DNA of 64,000 nucleotides from JAIOTH01 sp964486685 (GTDB taxonomy: Bacteria > Patescibacteriota > Patescibacteriia > UBA1558 > S5-K13), in the NCBI GenBank assembly GCA_964486685.1, contig CAZAOE010000002.1, forward strand, positions 1 through 64,000, in the 5' to 3' direction. Shown here one piece after another: positions 16,415 to 25,339 of the stretch. Numbering within the stretch: position 1 is the stretch's first letter; every line of letters starts with the position of its first letter. The position numbers and the translations under genes were made by a program. The notes beneath the pieces are model-generated. The model was not told where the DNA came from. It made no database searches and saw only the letters and a list, made by a program, of their open reading frames with translations.

Positions 16415-16786
16415 ATGACCAATAAAAAAAATATATCTTACCCCGTTAGAGATTTATCTCTAAACGGGGCTAACGGGTTGAAAGTTATAAAAATAGGTGC
16501 AGAATGGTGTCCGGGTTGCATTGTTATGAAATTTCGCTGGGCAGAAATTGAGCAAGAATTGCCAGAATTAAAAACAGAATATTTTGATGCGGATGAGCAC
16601 AAAGAACTTTTAAAAAAATATGAGGTAAAAAATTTACCGGCCTTTATTTTTTTAGACCAAAATGAAAATGTGATTGTTAAAAAAGAAGAAGAGGTTAGTA
16701 AGGAAGAATTATTAAGGATTATTGCCAAAGGTCTCGACGAAGAGAATGAGAATGACGGAGGAGAGAAGGAAAATAAGGATAAATAG
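16415..16786 (+). CDS. Thioredoxin-like protein with an in-frame palindromic insertion
   Basis: 123 residues. From residue ~22 it is a small thioredoxin fold: KVIKIGAEWCPGCIVMKFRW carries the WCxxC redox site (CPGC), and the cis-proline strand NLPAFIFLD follows near 72-80. The C-terminus ends in a Glu/Asp/Gly/Lys-rich tail. Residues 9-22 (YPVRDLSLNGANGL) are encoded by the palindromic repeat at 16441-16480, directly before the first beta strand. A TTG at 16478 could be the original start. There is no signal peptide, so it is probably cytoplasmic. The next gene also has a thioredoxin domain, suggesting a disulfide-exchange chain. Confidence 0.75.
   Translation: MTNKKNISYPVRDLSLNGANGLKVIKIGAEWCPGCIVMKFRWAEIEQELPELKTEYFDADEHKELLKKYEVKNLPAFIFLDQNENVIVKKEEEVSKEELLRIIAKGLDEENENDGGEKENKDK
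16441..16480 (+). repeat. Palindromic element P1, copy 2 (inside a coding region)
   Basis: Same 29-bp palindrome and ACGGGTTG tail as 15144-15183 with one base change in the tail, read in the same frame relative to the repeat. Confidence 0.9.
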
Positions 16787-16817
16787 TTATTAGCCATAAG
16801 CCATAAGTTTAACATAT

Positions 16818-18041
16818 ATGAAAAAGATTTTTATATTCAGCATTATTTCCTTCTTATTTTTATCGGTTTTTATACCGATTTTTAATGTTTCAGCCCAAGA
16901 AGAAAATGTCCAAATAGATATTTTTTACAGCACTAGTTGTCCGCACTGTAAAGAGGCCAAATATTTTTTAAATAAGTTAGACCAAGAATATCTTGATTCG
17001 GAATTAATAATTACTGAGCATAATATAGCTGAAAAAGATAATATTGAATTATTAAAAAAACTATATTCGGAATACAATGTTTCACAGGAAAATTATGGGT
17101 CAGTGCCAATAATGTTTATTGCTGATAAATATATAGTTGGTTATAGCGATAAGATTGGAGAATTAATAAAAAATTATGTTCAAGAATTAATTCAAGAATG
17201 TCGGGAAAAAGAGCAAGAAAATTGTGAACAAAACCAAACCAGCAATAATCCAGAAAAAATTGAATCAGAGCGGGAATTTAAAATACCGATTATTGGCAAT
17301 ATTGATGTAAGTGGTTTTTCGCCTTTAATTTTAAGTATAGTGGTCGGGGCCTTAGATGGTTTTAATGCCTGCGCGATGGTGGCTTTAGGATTTTTATTGG
17401 CGGTTTTAGTGGCTACTGGCGTTAGGAAAAGAGTTATTTTAATCGGCGGGGTTTTTATTTTAGTTTCTGGGGTTGTTTATTTTTTATTTATTTCAGCTTG
17501 GTTGAATTTATTTATGTTTATTGGTTATCAGCAATATGTACAGATTATAATAGCTTTAGTAATAATATTTTTCTCTTTATTTTTGTTAAAAGACTATTTT
17601 ACCGGAGTAGTTTGTAAAGTATGTAATGTTGAAGAAAATAAACAGAGTTTTTTTAATAAAATCCAAAGAAAGCTTTTTGTTAAAATGTCACAATTAACTA
17701 AAGCAGAAATGTCTTTGGGCTTAACTTTAATTGGAGTAGTTATTGTGGCTATTGGCGTTAATTTAGTAGAATTGGCCTGTTCTTTTGGATTTCCGCTGGC
17801 CTATACTAAAATTTTAACTTCTTATAATTTACCCACTGCTCAATATTATGGATATTTATTAGTGTATGTATTGTTTTATATGATTGATGATTTTTTAATT
17901 TTTTTAATAGCGGTGATTACTTTAAAAGTTACCAAGGCCTCAGATAAATATTTAAAAATAATTAAATTAATTAGCGGAATAGTGCTTTTAATTATGGGTT
18001 TATTAATGTTGTTTAAACCAGAATTATTAACTTTAGCTTAA
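16818..18041 (+). CDS. Secreted thioredoxin domain fused to a CcdA/DsbD-like membrane domain
   Basis: 407 residues. A signal peptide (1-26) is followed by a thioredoxin/glutaredoxin-like domain (about 30-130) with FYSTSCPHCKEAKYF and the cis-proline region SVPIMFI. From ~165 on there are six or more membrane helices with paired cysteines (DGFNACAMVALGF and LVELACSFGFPLAY), the features of CcdA/DsbD electron-transfer domains. The likely role is to carry reducing power across the membrane to the outer thioredoxin domain. An extra CKVC pair lies in the middle loop. It shares a TAATG overlap with the next gene. Confidence 0.8.
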   Translation: MKKIFIFSIISFLFLSVFIPIFNVSAQEENVQIDIFYSTSCPHCKEAKYFLNKLDQEYLDSELIITEHNIAEKDNIELLKKLYSEYNVSQENYGSVPIMFIADKYIVGYSDKIGELIKNYVQELIQECREKEQENCEQNQTSNNPEKIESEREFKIPIIGNIDVSGFSPLILSIVVGALDGFNACAMVALGFLLAVLVATGVRKRVILIGGVFILVSGVVYFLFISAWLNLFMFIGYQQYVQIIIALVIIFFSLFLLKDYFTGVVCKVCNVEENKQSFFNKIQRKLFVKMSQLTKAEMSLGLTLIGVVIVAIGVNLVELACSFGFPLAYTKILTSYNLPTAQYYGYLLVYVLFYMIDDFLIFLIAVITLKVTKASDKYLKIIKLISGIVLLIMGLLMLFKPELLTLA

Positions 18042-19240
18042 TGCTTAATTTTACTAAAAAATATTTTTTAGTTTTTGGAATTATTTTTTTAATACCATTT
18101 TTTAGTTTAGCTCAAGAAAATTCTCCCAGTACTTTAGAAGCTGAATTAGTAAATCCCTATCAAAATATAGAATCAAGTTCTACTGTTGATTTTATAGAAA
18201 GTCAAGAACAAAATAATGAGCAAGTTGAACAGAATGAAGTTTTCCAGGCTCAAGTAATTGAAATTTTAGAAGAAAAGGAGATAGAAAATAATGGGCAGAT
18301 TATTAAACAACAAAATTTAAAATTAAAAGGCCTTTCTGGTAGTTTTAAAAATAAAGAAATTTATTTTCAGGGCATAGACGATTTTCAAGTAGGCGCATTG
18401 TCAGAATACAAAGTGGGTGATAAAGTTTTAGTTTCTCATAATTTGAATTTAGAAAATCAGAACATTTTTTATATTATTGATTATGTCAGAAATAATAATA
18501 TATATTTTTTGGCTGGTATTTTTTTGTTAGGCATGATTATTATTGGTCGCTGGAAGGGATTGCGAGCTACTATAGCTTTAATAATTAGTTTTATTATTAT
18601 TTTAAAATTAATTTTACCGGCCATTTTAAACGGGTATAGTCCTGTTTTAATAGGTATTGGCGGAGGATTCTTAATTTTATTTTTTATCATTTACATCACC
18701 GAAGGTATAAATAAGAAAAGCCATATTTCAGTATTAAGTATTTTAATCAGTTTATTTATTACAGGCATATTGGCAATCATTTTTAGTAATTTAATTAAAT
18801 TGAGCGGCATTTCTGAAGAGAGTATTTATTTGGTTAATTTAATTGATCAGACCATAAATTTTAAGGGTTTACTTTTTGCGGGAGTAATTATTGGCAGTTT
18901 AGGAGTTTTAAATGATATGGTGGTTAGTCAGGTTTCTACTGTTTTAGAACTTAGAAAGGCCAATTTTAATTTGAGTAATAAAGAAATTTTTAAACGGGCT
19001 TATCAAGTGGGCGTATCGCATGTTAGCTCTATGGCTAATACTTTATTTTTGGCCTACGCTGGCTCGGCTTTAAGTATTCTGCTATTATTCTCTATAGGAG
19101 GAATGAATTTTGGAGATGTTTTAAATAATCATTTAATAGCTACGGAGATTTTTAGAGGTTTAATCGGGGCAATTGGAATTATTTTATCAATGCCGATTAG
19201 CACTTTTTTAGCTTCTTATTATACTGGAGTTAAAAGTTAG
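18041..19240 (+). CDS. YibE/F family membrane protein
   Basis: 399 residues. A signal peptide (1-24) and an extracytoplasmic OB-like region (about 65-140, ending VLVSHN) come first. Seven or eight membrane helices follow, containing GRWKGLRATIALIISF, GSLGVLNDMVVSQVSTVLEL and YAGSALSILLLFS, all marks of the YibE/F family. The function is not established. The start ATG overlaps the stop of the thioredoxin-CcdA-like gene by one base, so they are translationally coupled. A following spacer carries repeats of TAGTAGTAAGTAGT type. Confidence 0.85.
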   Translation: MLNFTKKYFLVFGIIFLIPFFSLAQENSPSTLEAELVNPYQNIESSSTVDFIESQEQNNEQVEQNEVFQAQVIEILEEKEIENNGQIIKQQNLKLKGLSGSFKNKEIYFQGIDDFQVGALSEYKVGDKVLVSHNLNLENQNIFYIIDYVRNNNIYFLAGIFLLGMIIIGRWKGLRATIALIISFIIILKLILPAILNGYSPVLIGIGGGFLILFFIIYITEGINKKSHISVLSILISLFITGILAIIFSNLIKLSGISEESIYLVNLIDQTINFKGLLFAGVIIGSLGVLNDMVVSQVSTVLELRKANFNLSNKEIFKRAYQVGVSHVSSMANTLFLAYAGSALSILLLFSIGGMNFGDVLNNHLIATEIFRGLIGAIGIILSMPISTFLASYYTGVKS

Positions 19241-19388
19241 ATCAGCTTTTAGTTATCAGCAATTAGCTTTCAGCCCATGGTTATTGATTTAATTATAAGT
19301 TTAATAATTTTTAAATATTAAGTTTCAAGTAGTATGGTTTTTAATTAATTTACTATTAACTACGAACTACTTACTACTAACTAATTTT

Positions 19389-19943
19389 ATGCACAAACAC
19401 AAAGATCAAAGAATAGGAGTTTTTGTTGATGTTCAAAACATGTATTATTCAGCAAAAAATCTTTATAATTCTTTTGTAAATTTTGGAAAGATTTTAGAAG
19501 AGGCAGTTCACGATAGAAAATTAATTAGAGCTAGTGCTTATGTGGTAGAAGCAGGATTGCCAGATGAAAATAATTTTTTTAAAGCCCTACAAGAACAGGG
19601 TTTTAGAATAGAATCTAAACAACTGCAAATTTTTGCCGGAGGACATAAAAAGGCCGATTGGGATGTTGGAATATCAGTAGATGCCATTAAAATGTCCAAA
19701 CAATTAGATGTAGTAATTCTTGTTACTGGTGATGGCGATTTTTTACCTTTAGTTGAATATCTACAATATCATGGAGTTTTAGTAGAAGTAATTGCTTTTG
19801 AAAAAACGACCTCTTCTAAGTTGATAGAACAGGCCGATGATTTTTTTGATTTATCTTCTAATATGAAAAAGTTTTTAATTAAGGGTAGGCCAGCAGGAAA
19901 ATTTGTTAAAAAAACGCCTATAAGAGAAAGTATGTTTAGATAA
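19389..19943 (+). CDS. NYN domain (LabA/DUF88 family) protein
   Basis: 184 residues. The PIN-like NYN fold is clear: GVFVDVQNMYYSAKN with the first acidic residue and Asn, KKADWDVGISVDAIKMSKQLDVVILVTGDGDFLPLVEYLQ with three further Asp, then a strand EVIAFEKTTSSKLIEQADDFFDL. These residues form the Mg2+ site of the NYN ribonuclease family. A basic tail follows. The gene stands alone, with a terminator 20 bp after its stop. Confidence 0.88.
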   Translation: MHKHKDQRIGVFVDVQNMYYSAKNLYNSFVNFGKILEEAVHDRKLIRASAYVVEAGLPDENNFFKALQEQGFRIESKQLQIFAGGHKKADWDVGISVDAIKMSKQLDVVILVTGDGDFLPLVEYLQYHGVLVEVIAFEKTTSSKLIEQADDFFDLSSNMKKFLIKGRPAGKFVKKTPIRESMFR

Positions 19944-19960
19944 TTTTAAATTTTTAGAAA

Positions 19961-19992
19961 AAAAGGCCGCTGATTTCAGTGGCTTTTTTTAT
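19961..19992 (+). terminator. Rho-independent terminator after the NYN gene
   Basis: Stem GCCGCTGA / TCAGTGGC followed by seven T. Confidence 0.85.
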
Positions 19993-20058
19993 ATATATAT
20001 AGTTCATTTTAATATGATTTTTTGATACAATTACAATTGAATAGGCATATTAATAAAT

Positions 20059-20625
20059 ATGATATTGAAAAAATACATTTTTTTGTTTTTAGTAGTAGCA
20101 ATAATTATGGTTTTTTTACCAGGCCTTGTTTTTGCCTGGAATGATTGTCCATTTGGTTTAATAGATGATCCTTATCCAGGTTCATGTGCCAGGTATGTTG
20201 ATACTAATAGTGATGATATTTGTGATCATTCTCAATCAGAATCAGGCCAATTGGGCAATAACAATATTGAGACCATTAGACCTAATTATTATTTTTTGCC
20301 CATTACTATAATTTTAGTTTTGCTTTATATTATTTTCTTTTATTTAGAATATAGAAGCAGATATGAAAAAGGCAAATTTTTGCAGACATTTAAAAAGCAT
20401 AATCTTTTATATTTTCATAATATTATTTTGCTTTTATTTTTTTTATTATCCACTATCACTGGATTTGCTTCATTATTAAAAATTACATTAGGCTGCTTCA
20501 AAAATTATAATTTTAGCAAAGCGCATATAATATTTTCTATTATTATGGCTGAAATGTGTCTTGTCCATGTTATTTTGCATTGGAGATATTTTATAAACAG
20601 GATTAAAAAATTTATCAATTTTTAA
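20059..20625 (+). CDS. Membrane protein with secreted Cys-rich head and DUF4405-like helices
   Basis: 188 residues. A signal peptide (1-26) is followed by a short extracytoplasmic segment, CPFGLIDDPYPGSCARYVD, then DICDHSQ. This Cys/Asp pattern is often seen ahead of membrane redox domains. Three or four membrane helices follow, with histidines at HNIILL, KAHIIFSI and VHVILHWRY, as in DUF4405/cytochrome b-like domains that may bind heme. It starts a tight group (2 bp to the next gene, then 20 bp to the radical SAM gene). I infer a membrane redox function. Heme binding is not proven by the sequence. Confidence 0.65.
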   Translation: MILKKYIFLFLVVAIIMVFLPGLVFAWNDCPFGLIDDPYPGSCARYVDTNSDDICDHSQSESGQLGNNNIETIRPNYYFLPITIILVLLYIIFFYLEYRSRYEKGKFLQTFKKHNLLYFHNIILLLFFLLSTITGFASLLKITLGCFKNYNFSKAHIIFSIIMAEMCLVHVILHWRYFINRIKKFINF

Positions 20626-20626
20626 T

Positions 20627-21217
20627 ATGATATTAATTAAGGGCTTTTTAACTGGTTTGTCAGCTGGCGTTTTTTGTTTAAGTTGGTGTGTGCCAATTTA
20701 TTTTTCAGTACTTTCTGCAGAAAAAAGGAATTTTAAGCAGATTTGGATAGTTTATTTAAAATTCAGTTTAGGCCGGTTGATAGCGTATATTTTATTTGGG
20801 ATAATAGTCGGATATTTCAGCAAATTCGTGAGCAGTCATTATTTTCAGTTATTCGCTAATTTTGTTTTGATTTTATTGTCGTTTTTATTAATTGGCTATG
20901 CATTGGGTTTAAGTATTCCAAAGTCCAAAGTTTGTTCTATATATAAAAAAATTCAGCCACCGTTTTTATTTGGATTTTTAACAGGAATAAATATATGTCC
21001 GCCTTTTTTAATTGCTATTTTTTATGTTGCTCAAATAGGTGGAGCGATTAATGGTTTACTTTTCTTTTTAGGTTTTTTTATGGGAACAGCAATTTATTTA
21101 GCCCCAATAACTTTTCTTGGATTATTAACAAAAAAGAAAATTTTTGTTAAAATAGCGAGAATGAGTGCAATATTGGTTGGGTTGATATTTTTGTATTTTG
21201 CTATTGGACAGTTTTAA
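20627..21217 (+). CDS. TauE/SafE- or DsbD-like membrane protein
   Basis: 196 residues, six membrane helices. LTGLSAGVFCLSWCVPIYFSVLSAE at the start and FLTGINICPPFLIAIFYVAQIGG near residue 115 form the repeated Gly/Cys/Pro motif of the DsbD_2/sulfite-exporter-like family. Members move sulfur compounds or electrons across the membrane; the Cys in both motifs favours a redox role. It lies between the DUF4405-like and the radical SAM genes. Confidence 0.7.
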   Translation: MILIKGFLTGLSAGVFCLSWCVPIYFSVLSAEKRNFKQIWIVYLKFSLGRLIAYILFGIIVGYFSKFVSSHYFQLFANFVLILLSFLLIGYALGLSIPKSKVCSIYKKIQPPFLFGFLTGINICPPFLIAIFYVAQIGGAINGLLFFLGFFMGTAIYLAPITFLGLLTKKKIFVKIARMSAILVGLIFLYFAIGQF

Positions 21218-21236
21218 GCTATAAGTTATAAGGTTT

Positions 21237-22379
21237 ATGAGTAAAATTTATAAAAAATTAATTGTTATCTTCGGAGCTATTGTTTTAACAGTATTATTGT
21301 TTTTACCTTTATTTTTATTAAAAAATAAAAATCCGGATTTTAATATTGAGAGTATTGGTTTGTTTAGAATAGAGGATTTAAGAGAAGCGGATTTTTATGA
21401 AACTTTAAGCAATGGCTTAGTCAAATGCAATTTATGTCCTAATAATTGTTTAATTAAACAAGGGAAAAGAGGTCTATGTGAAGTCAGAGAAAACAAAGAT
21501 GGAAAATTATATGCTCTTAATTATGGTCTGCCAGTTTCAGAACATATTGATCCAATTGAAAAAAAACCCATATTTCATATGCTACCGAGTACTGATGTTT
21601 ATTCTATTGCAACAGCCGGATGTAATTTTTCATGCTTGAATTGCCAGAACTGGCAAATTTCCCAAGCCACTGTTGAAGATTTTTCTTTAGACAAAAAAAC
21701 TCCAGAGCAAATAATAAGAGCTGCGCTCAAAAGCAAGTCGCAGGCAATTGCTTATACATATTCTGAACCGACTATTTTTTATGAATATATGTATGATATA
21801 GCTAAATTGGCTCATGAAAATGGCTTATATAATATTATGGTAACCAATGGATATATTAATGAAGAGCCATTAAGAAAATTATGCCAATATATGGATGCTT
21901 TTAATGTTGATTTAAAAGGTTTTTCAGAGGAGTTTTATCAAAAAGTTACTGGGGGAAAATTGGCACCAGTTTTAAATACTTTAAAAATAATAAAGGAAGA
22001 AGGAAAATTATTAGAAATAACCTATTTAATAATTCCCAGTTTAAATGACTCAGAAGATGAGATAAAGCAGGCAATTCAATGGTTGATTGATAATATAGGT
22101 GAAGATACCATCGTACATTTTTCAAGATTTTATCCAGATTATAAGTTGAAAAATATACCAGCAACACCTGTTTCTACATTAAAAAAAGCCAGACAAATGG
22201 CTTTAGATTTGGGTTTGAAATATGTTTATACTGGCAATATGTATTGGCCGGAAGGTGAGACGACTTATTGTAATGATGGAAGTATTGCTATACAAAGGCA
22301 GGGATTTATTGTTACAGAAAATAATTTAGATAAAGGCAAGTGTAATGATGGAACTGAAGTGCCAGGTATTTGGGAGTAG
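21237..22379 (+). CDS. AmrS-type radical SAM enzyme (AmmeMemoRadiSam family) with N-terminal membrane anchor
   Basis: 380 residues. One hydrophobic segment (about 7-29) precedes the catalytic part. A Cys-rich region CNLCPNNCLIKQGKRGLC (about 64-82) leads into the radical SAM core TAGCNFSCLNCQNWQISQ, where CxxxCxxC binds the 4Fe-4S cluster. Then come the family motifs AIAYTYSEPTIFYEYM, VTNGYI and NVDLKGF. This is the layout of AmrS proteins. Their usual partners AMMECR1 and Memo are not seen here; instead there are two membrane genes upstream. The anchor is unusual in a radical SAM enzyme. The stop is 6 bp from that of the convergent spermidine synthase gene. Confidence 0.85.
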   Translation: MSKIYKKLIVIFGAIVLTVLLFLPLFLLKNKNPDFNIESIGLFRIEDLREADFYETLSNGLVKCNLCPNNCLIKQGKRGLCEVRENKDGKLYALNYGLPVSEHIDPIEKKPIFHMLPSTDVYSIATAGCNFSCLNCQNWQISQATVEDFSLDKKTPEQIIRAALKSKSQAIAYTYSEPTIFYEYMYDIAKLAHENGLYNIMVTNGYINEEPLRKLCQYMDAFNVDLKGFSEEFYQKVTGGKLAPVLNTLKIIKEEGKLLEITYLIIPSLNDSEDEIKQAIQWLIDNIGEDTIVHFSRFYPDYKLKNIPATPVSTLKKARQMALDLGLKYVYTGNMYWPEGETTYCNDGSIAIQRQGFIVTENNLDKGKCNDGTEVPGIWE

Positions 22380-22385
22380 TTCTTG

Positions 22386-24620
22386 TTATAATTTTTGAGT
22401 TTTATATATTTGCAAAACAAATATTATAAACAAATTCAATACAGCTAATAATATTACAGTATTTATTAATCCAATAATCGGCAAAAATATTATACTGGCC
22501 AGTAGGGCTCCTAGAGCAGAGCCGATTTGGTCAGCACTATAAATGGAACTAATTTTGTTAGTTTCTTTTTTTTGTAAATACAAATGATTAGTAATAGGAA
22601 ATTCTAAGCCATTTAATGTGCCAATGATTAAAGTTATTAAAGGAAATATTATAAAAATTCCGATTGTTTGATTAACATTTGATAAAAGATTAAAAATAAA
22701 TGGCAGAGATAAGCAATAAAGGGCGATTAGTAAATAAAGACATTTTAATTTATTAATAGTAATTTTGTATTTGCCTATCAGTTTTATTCCAAGATAATTC
22801 CCAATAACCATGCCGCTAAGAAGCAAGGTTATAATGATTGCTATTTGTGAATAAACATATCCGTAAAATGTTTGGAATAATAGTATTAAAATAATTTCAA
22901 TAGTAAAAAGAGTAAAATCAGGAATTGTGGCAGTAAACGGCAATGGATTTATTTTTTTCTTTTTTAATGTGATAGTAATAATGACTAGTATGAAGAGTAA
23001 AATAATCAGCCAATGCCCTAAATTTAATTTAGTTAATTTTGACAATAATTTAGTTAAGTTGGGATGAAAATGATTTATCCAAAATAGGTTTTGATATAAA
23101 TATGTATTTGGTTTTAGATTTTTATTGATTAAATCGGGATTATTATCAATAGTGGCTAAAGTTGTTTGGATTCTGTCATTTGTCAAACGATAATCAATAT
23201 ATTTCGGGACAACTAATTTATTATTAAGATTTCTGTTTTGAAAATTATTAATTAATAATTGGGGATTATAATCAATATTAGCTTGACTAGCTATGTAATA
23301 AATTTTTTCTTCAGGTAAAATCAATACTTTATTAAAAACATTTTGCAAGGTTTGATAAACGGAGGAGATTAATTTATTATTGGCTTCATTGATATAATTT
23401 GGAGACGAGTCAAGCCAAGTAGCAAAAATTCCTTGTTCTGACAAGTGGTTTTTAGCTTGTTTAAAAAATTCCTTTGTATAAAAGCGGTTTAACGCAATGG
23501 TGGATGGATTTCCCAGATTGGAAATTATTACATCAAATTTCAGATTATTATTTTTTAAAAAATAAATAGCATCTTTGCTTATTATTTTGACTTGTTTGTC
23601 TTCCCATGAATTTTGGGTCTGTTTATTGACAAATGGTTTTGTCAAATCAATTAATTTTGGATCTAATTCTAAATAATAAATTGATTCAATGGGATGTTTT
23701 AAAATTTCATTTACGGCATTTTGCAGGCCATTGCCAATCAATAGAATTTTTTTAGGGTTATTAGAAAATAATAAAGGAAAATGAATCAGTATTTCGTCTG
23801 ATAAATTATTAGAACTATCAGCCATCATCAATCCATTAATATAAAAATTATATTGTTCCTTATCTTTGGTAATGGCTAAGTTATGATATAAGCTATTTTC
23901 GGACAGTATTAAGTTTTGTTTTGGCCATCGCCAACTATTTATTTTTGAATTTAATGAATATGCAAGGGGAGAGAATATCAGGATTAGAATCAATAATATT
24001 TGTATGCTAATTAGATATTTTTGCCAATTAAGTTTAAATAGCATTAAAAGGAATAGAAGAATTATAAAATTTATAAAAGCAATAAAAAGAATTATTGATA
24101 TGGCGTTAGTTTTTATTAAAAAAATACTAAATAAAATTCCGCCGATAATAAAACCAATGTTTTCAAATAAATAGGCCTTATTTACCAAGTGGCTGGTTGT
24201 TTCTTTTTCGATTTTTTTGAACCAAAATTTAGCACCAATAGTAAATTGCAAGCCCAAGATTAAACACAGTGGAGCTAGAGCAAGTATTGTGTATATTAGG
24301 CCTGATAATAAGTCAGGGGATTGGCCAATACTTGATACAAATTGTCTTGCTAAACGAATAATTAAAATTTCAATAAATAAAAATATTGGCACTAACCAAA
24401 TTATCCAAAGATATAAATGAGTATGTTTTTTAATCTTGTCTCCTATAATTGCACCAATTGCAACCCACAATAGCCAGCTGGCCAGAGCTAAGCCAATAAA
24501 TATTTCATTACCATAAAAACTGACTATTAATTCCCTAATTATTATTAGCTGGCTGATAATAGATGTTAATCCTAGAGCAATTAAAGAGAAAAAAAATAGT
24601 TTTTTATTTTTTATATTCAT
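22386..24620 (-). CDS. Fused membrane transporter-like / spermidine synthase protein
   Basis: 744 residues. N-terminal membrane helices (1-225), a central soluble domain (about 235-500) and C-terminal helices (about 525-740). The central part is a spermidine synthase-type Rossmann fold: PKKILLIGNGLQNAVNEIL, IYYLELDPKLIDL, AIYFLKNNNLKFDVIISNLGNP and YTKEFFKQAKNHLSEQGIF. The membrane parts look like MFS-type bundles. Such membrane-embedded polyamine-synthase-like proteins are widespread, but their product is mostly unknown. The usual gatekeeping Asp/Tyr residues could not be checked. A P1 palindrome lies 8 bp before the start codon. Confidence 0.8.
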   Translation of the reverse strand: MNIKNKKLFFFSLIALGLTSIISQLIIIRELIVSFYGNEIFIGLALASWLLWVAIGAIIGDKIKKHTHLYLWIIWLVPIFLFIEILIIRLARQFVSSIGQSPDLLSGLIYTILALAPLCLILGLQFTIGAKFWFKKIEKETTSHLVNKAYLFENIGFIIGGILFSIFLIKTNAISIILFIAFINFIILLFLLMLFKLNWQKYLISIQILLILILIFSPLAYSLNSKINSWRWPKQNLILSENSLYHNLAITKDKEQYNFYINGLMMADSSNNLSDEILIHFPLLFSNNPKKILLIGNGLQNAVNEILKHPIESIYYLELDPKLIDLTKPFVNKQTQNSWEDKQVKIISKDAIYFLKNNNLKFDVIISNLGNPSTIALNRFYTKEFFKQAKNHLSEQGIFATWLDSSPNYINEANNKLISSVYQTLQNVFNKVLILPEEKIYYIASQANIDYNPQLLINNFQNRNLNNKLVVPKYIDYRLTNDRIQTTLATIDNNPDLINKNLKPNTYLYQNLFWINHFHPNLTKLLSKLTKLNLGHWLIILLFILVIITITLKKKKINPLPFTATIPDFTLFTIEIILILLFQTFYGYVYSQIAIIITLLLSGMVIGNYLGIKLIGKYKITINKLKCLYLLIALYCLSLPFIFNLLSNVNQTIGIFIIFPLITLIIGTLNGLEFPITNHLYLQKKETNKISSIYSADQIGSALGALLASIIFLPIIGLINTVILLAVLNLFIIFVLQIYKTQKL

Positions 24621-25059
24621 CTTGTTAGCCCCGTTTAGAGATAAATCTCTAACGGGGTTAGATAATTATTTGTGATACTGTTTTTATTTAGCGACGTAGA
24701 GCGAGAGAAATATGAAAGTAATCTTTTATATTTCCGCCGTGTCCGCCTCTGGCGGAAGCCGAGCCTGCCTGTCGGCAGACAGGGAGCTAACACAGGTTCA
24801 CCCTGTTAAGTAGCTTTCAGATTTAACAGGGCTTGCTGCGGGGAACCTTTATTTTTTACTTTTGTTTTAATATTTTCCCTGATTAGAAACTAAAACCAAT
24901 AGTTATCTAACGGGATTCATAAATGTATTTTAGCATTTTTTGAAAAATAAAAAAAAAGCGATTTTTTATAAATTGCCTTTTTTGTTTTAAAAAATAATAC
25001 TTTATATAATAAGGTGATGGGTTTAATTATTTGTTTTTTTATCATTTAGTTTTTTATGT
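24621..25059. repeat. Repeat-rich intergenic region with P1 copy 3 and composite hairpins
   Basis: No gene is seen. P1 (24629-24657, reverse orientation) lies 8 bp before the spermidine synthase start. A half copy, TATCTAACGGGATTCAT, lies at 24904-24920. At 24742-24840 three hairpins stand side by side: TCCGCC/GGCGGA, CCTGCCTGTC/GACAGG and CACCCTGTTAA/TTAACAGGG. An extended -10 motif TGTTATAAT lies at 25057-25065. Confidence 0.7.
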
Positions 25060-25186
25060 TATAATTAATTAGAAATTCGCCCTAAAGGAGAAACTTCGTT
25101 TCCCTTCAGGGTAAATTTTAGAAAGTCGAGAATCGTTAATGAATTTCTATTTTCGAGAAACTATTTTCGAATTTAATGTGTTTGAC
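25060..25186 (+). repeat. Direct repeat flanking RhuM, left copy
   Basis: About 127 bp from TATAATTAATTAGAAA to TTCGAATTTAATGTGTTTGAC, almost the same as 26487-26610. It contains a palindrome CGCCCTAAAGGAGAAAC / GTTTCCCTTCAGGG ending in GGGTAAA. Confidence 0.85.
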
Positions 25187-25339
25187 TTATTGTATAGATT
25201 TACCATGTTTATGGTAAGAGTTGACCATAATAATTTATAATATGTTTTCATTGCGTTCAAAAATACTAGATCAATTGTAATTTTTAAAAATATATAAATT
25301 AAAAAGTAGGACGCTAAAGCAGTATTAAATTTTGAAATT

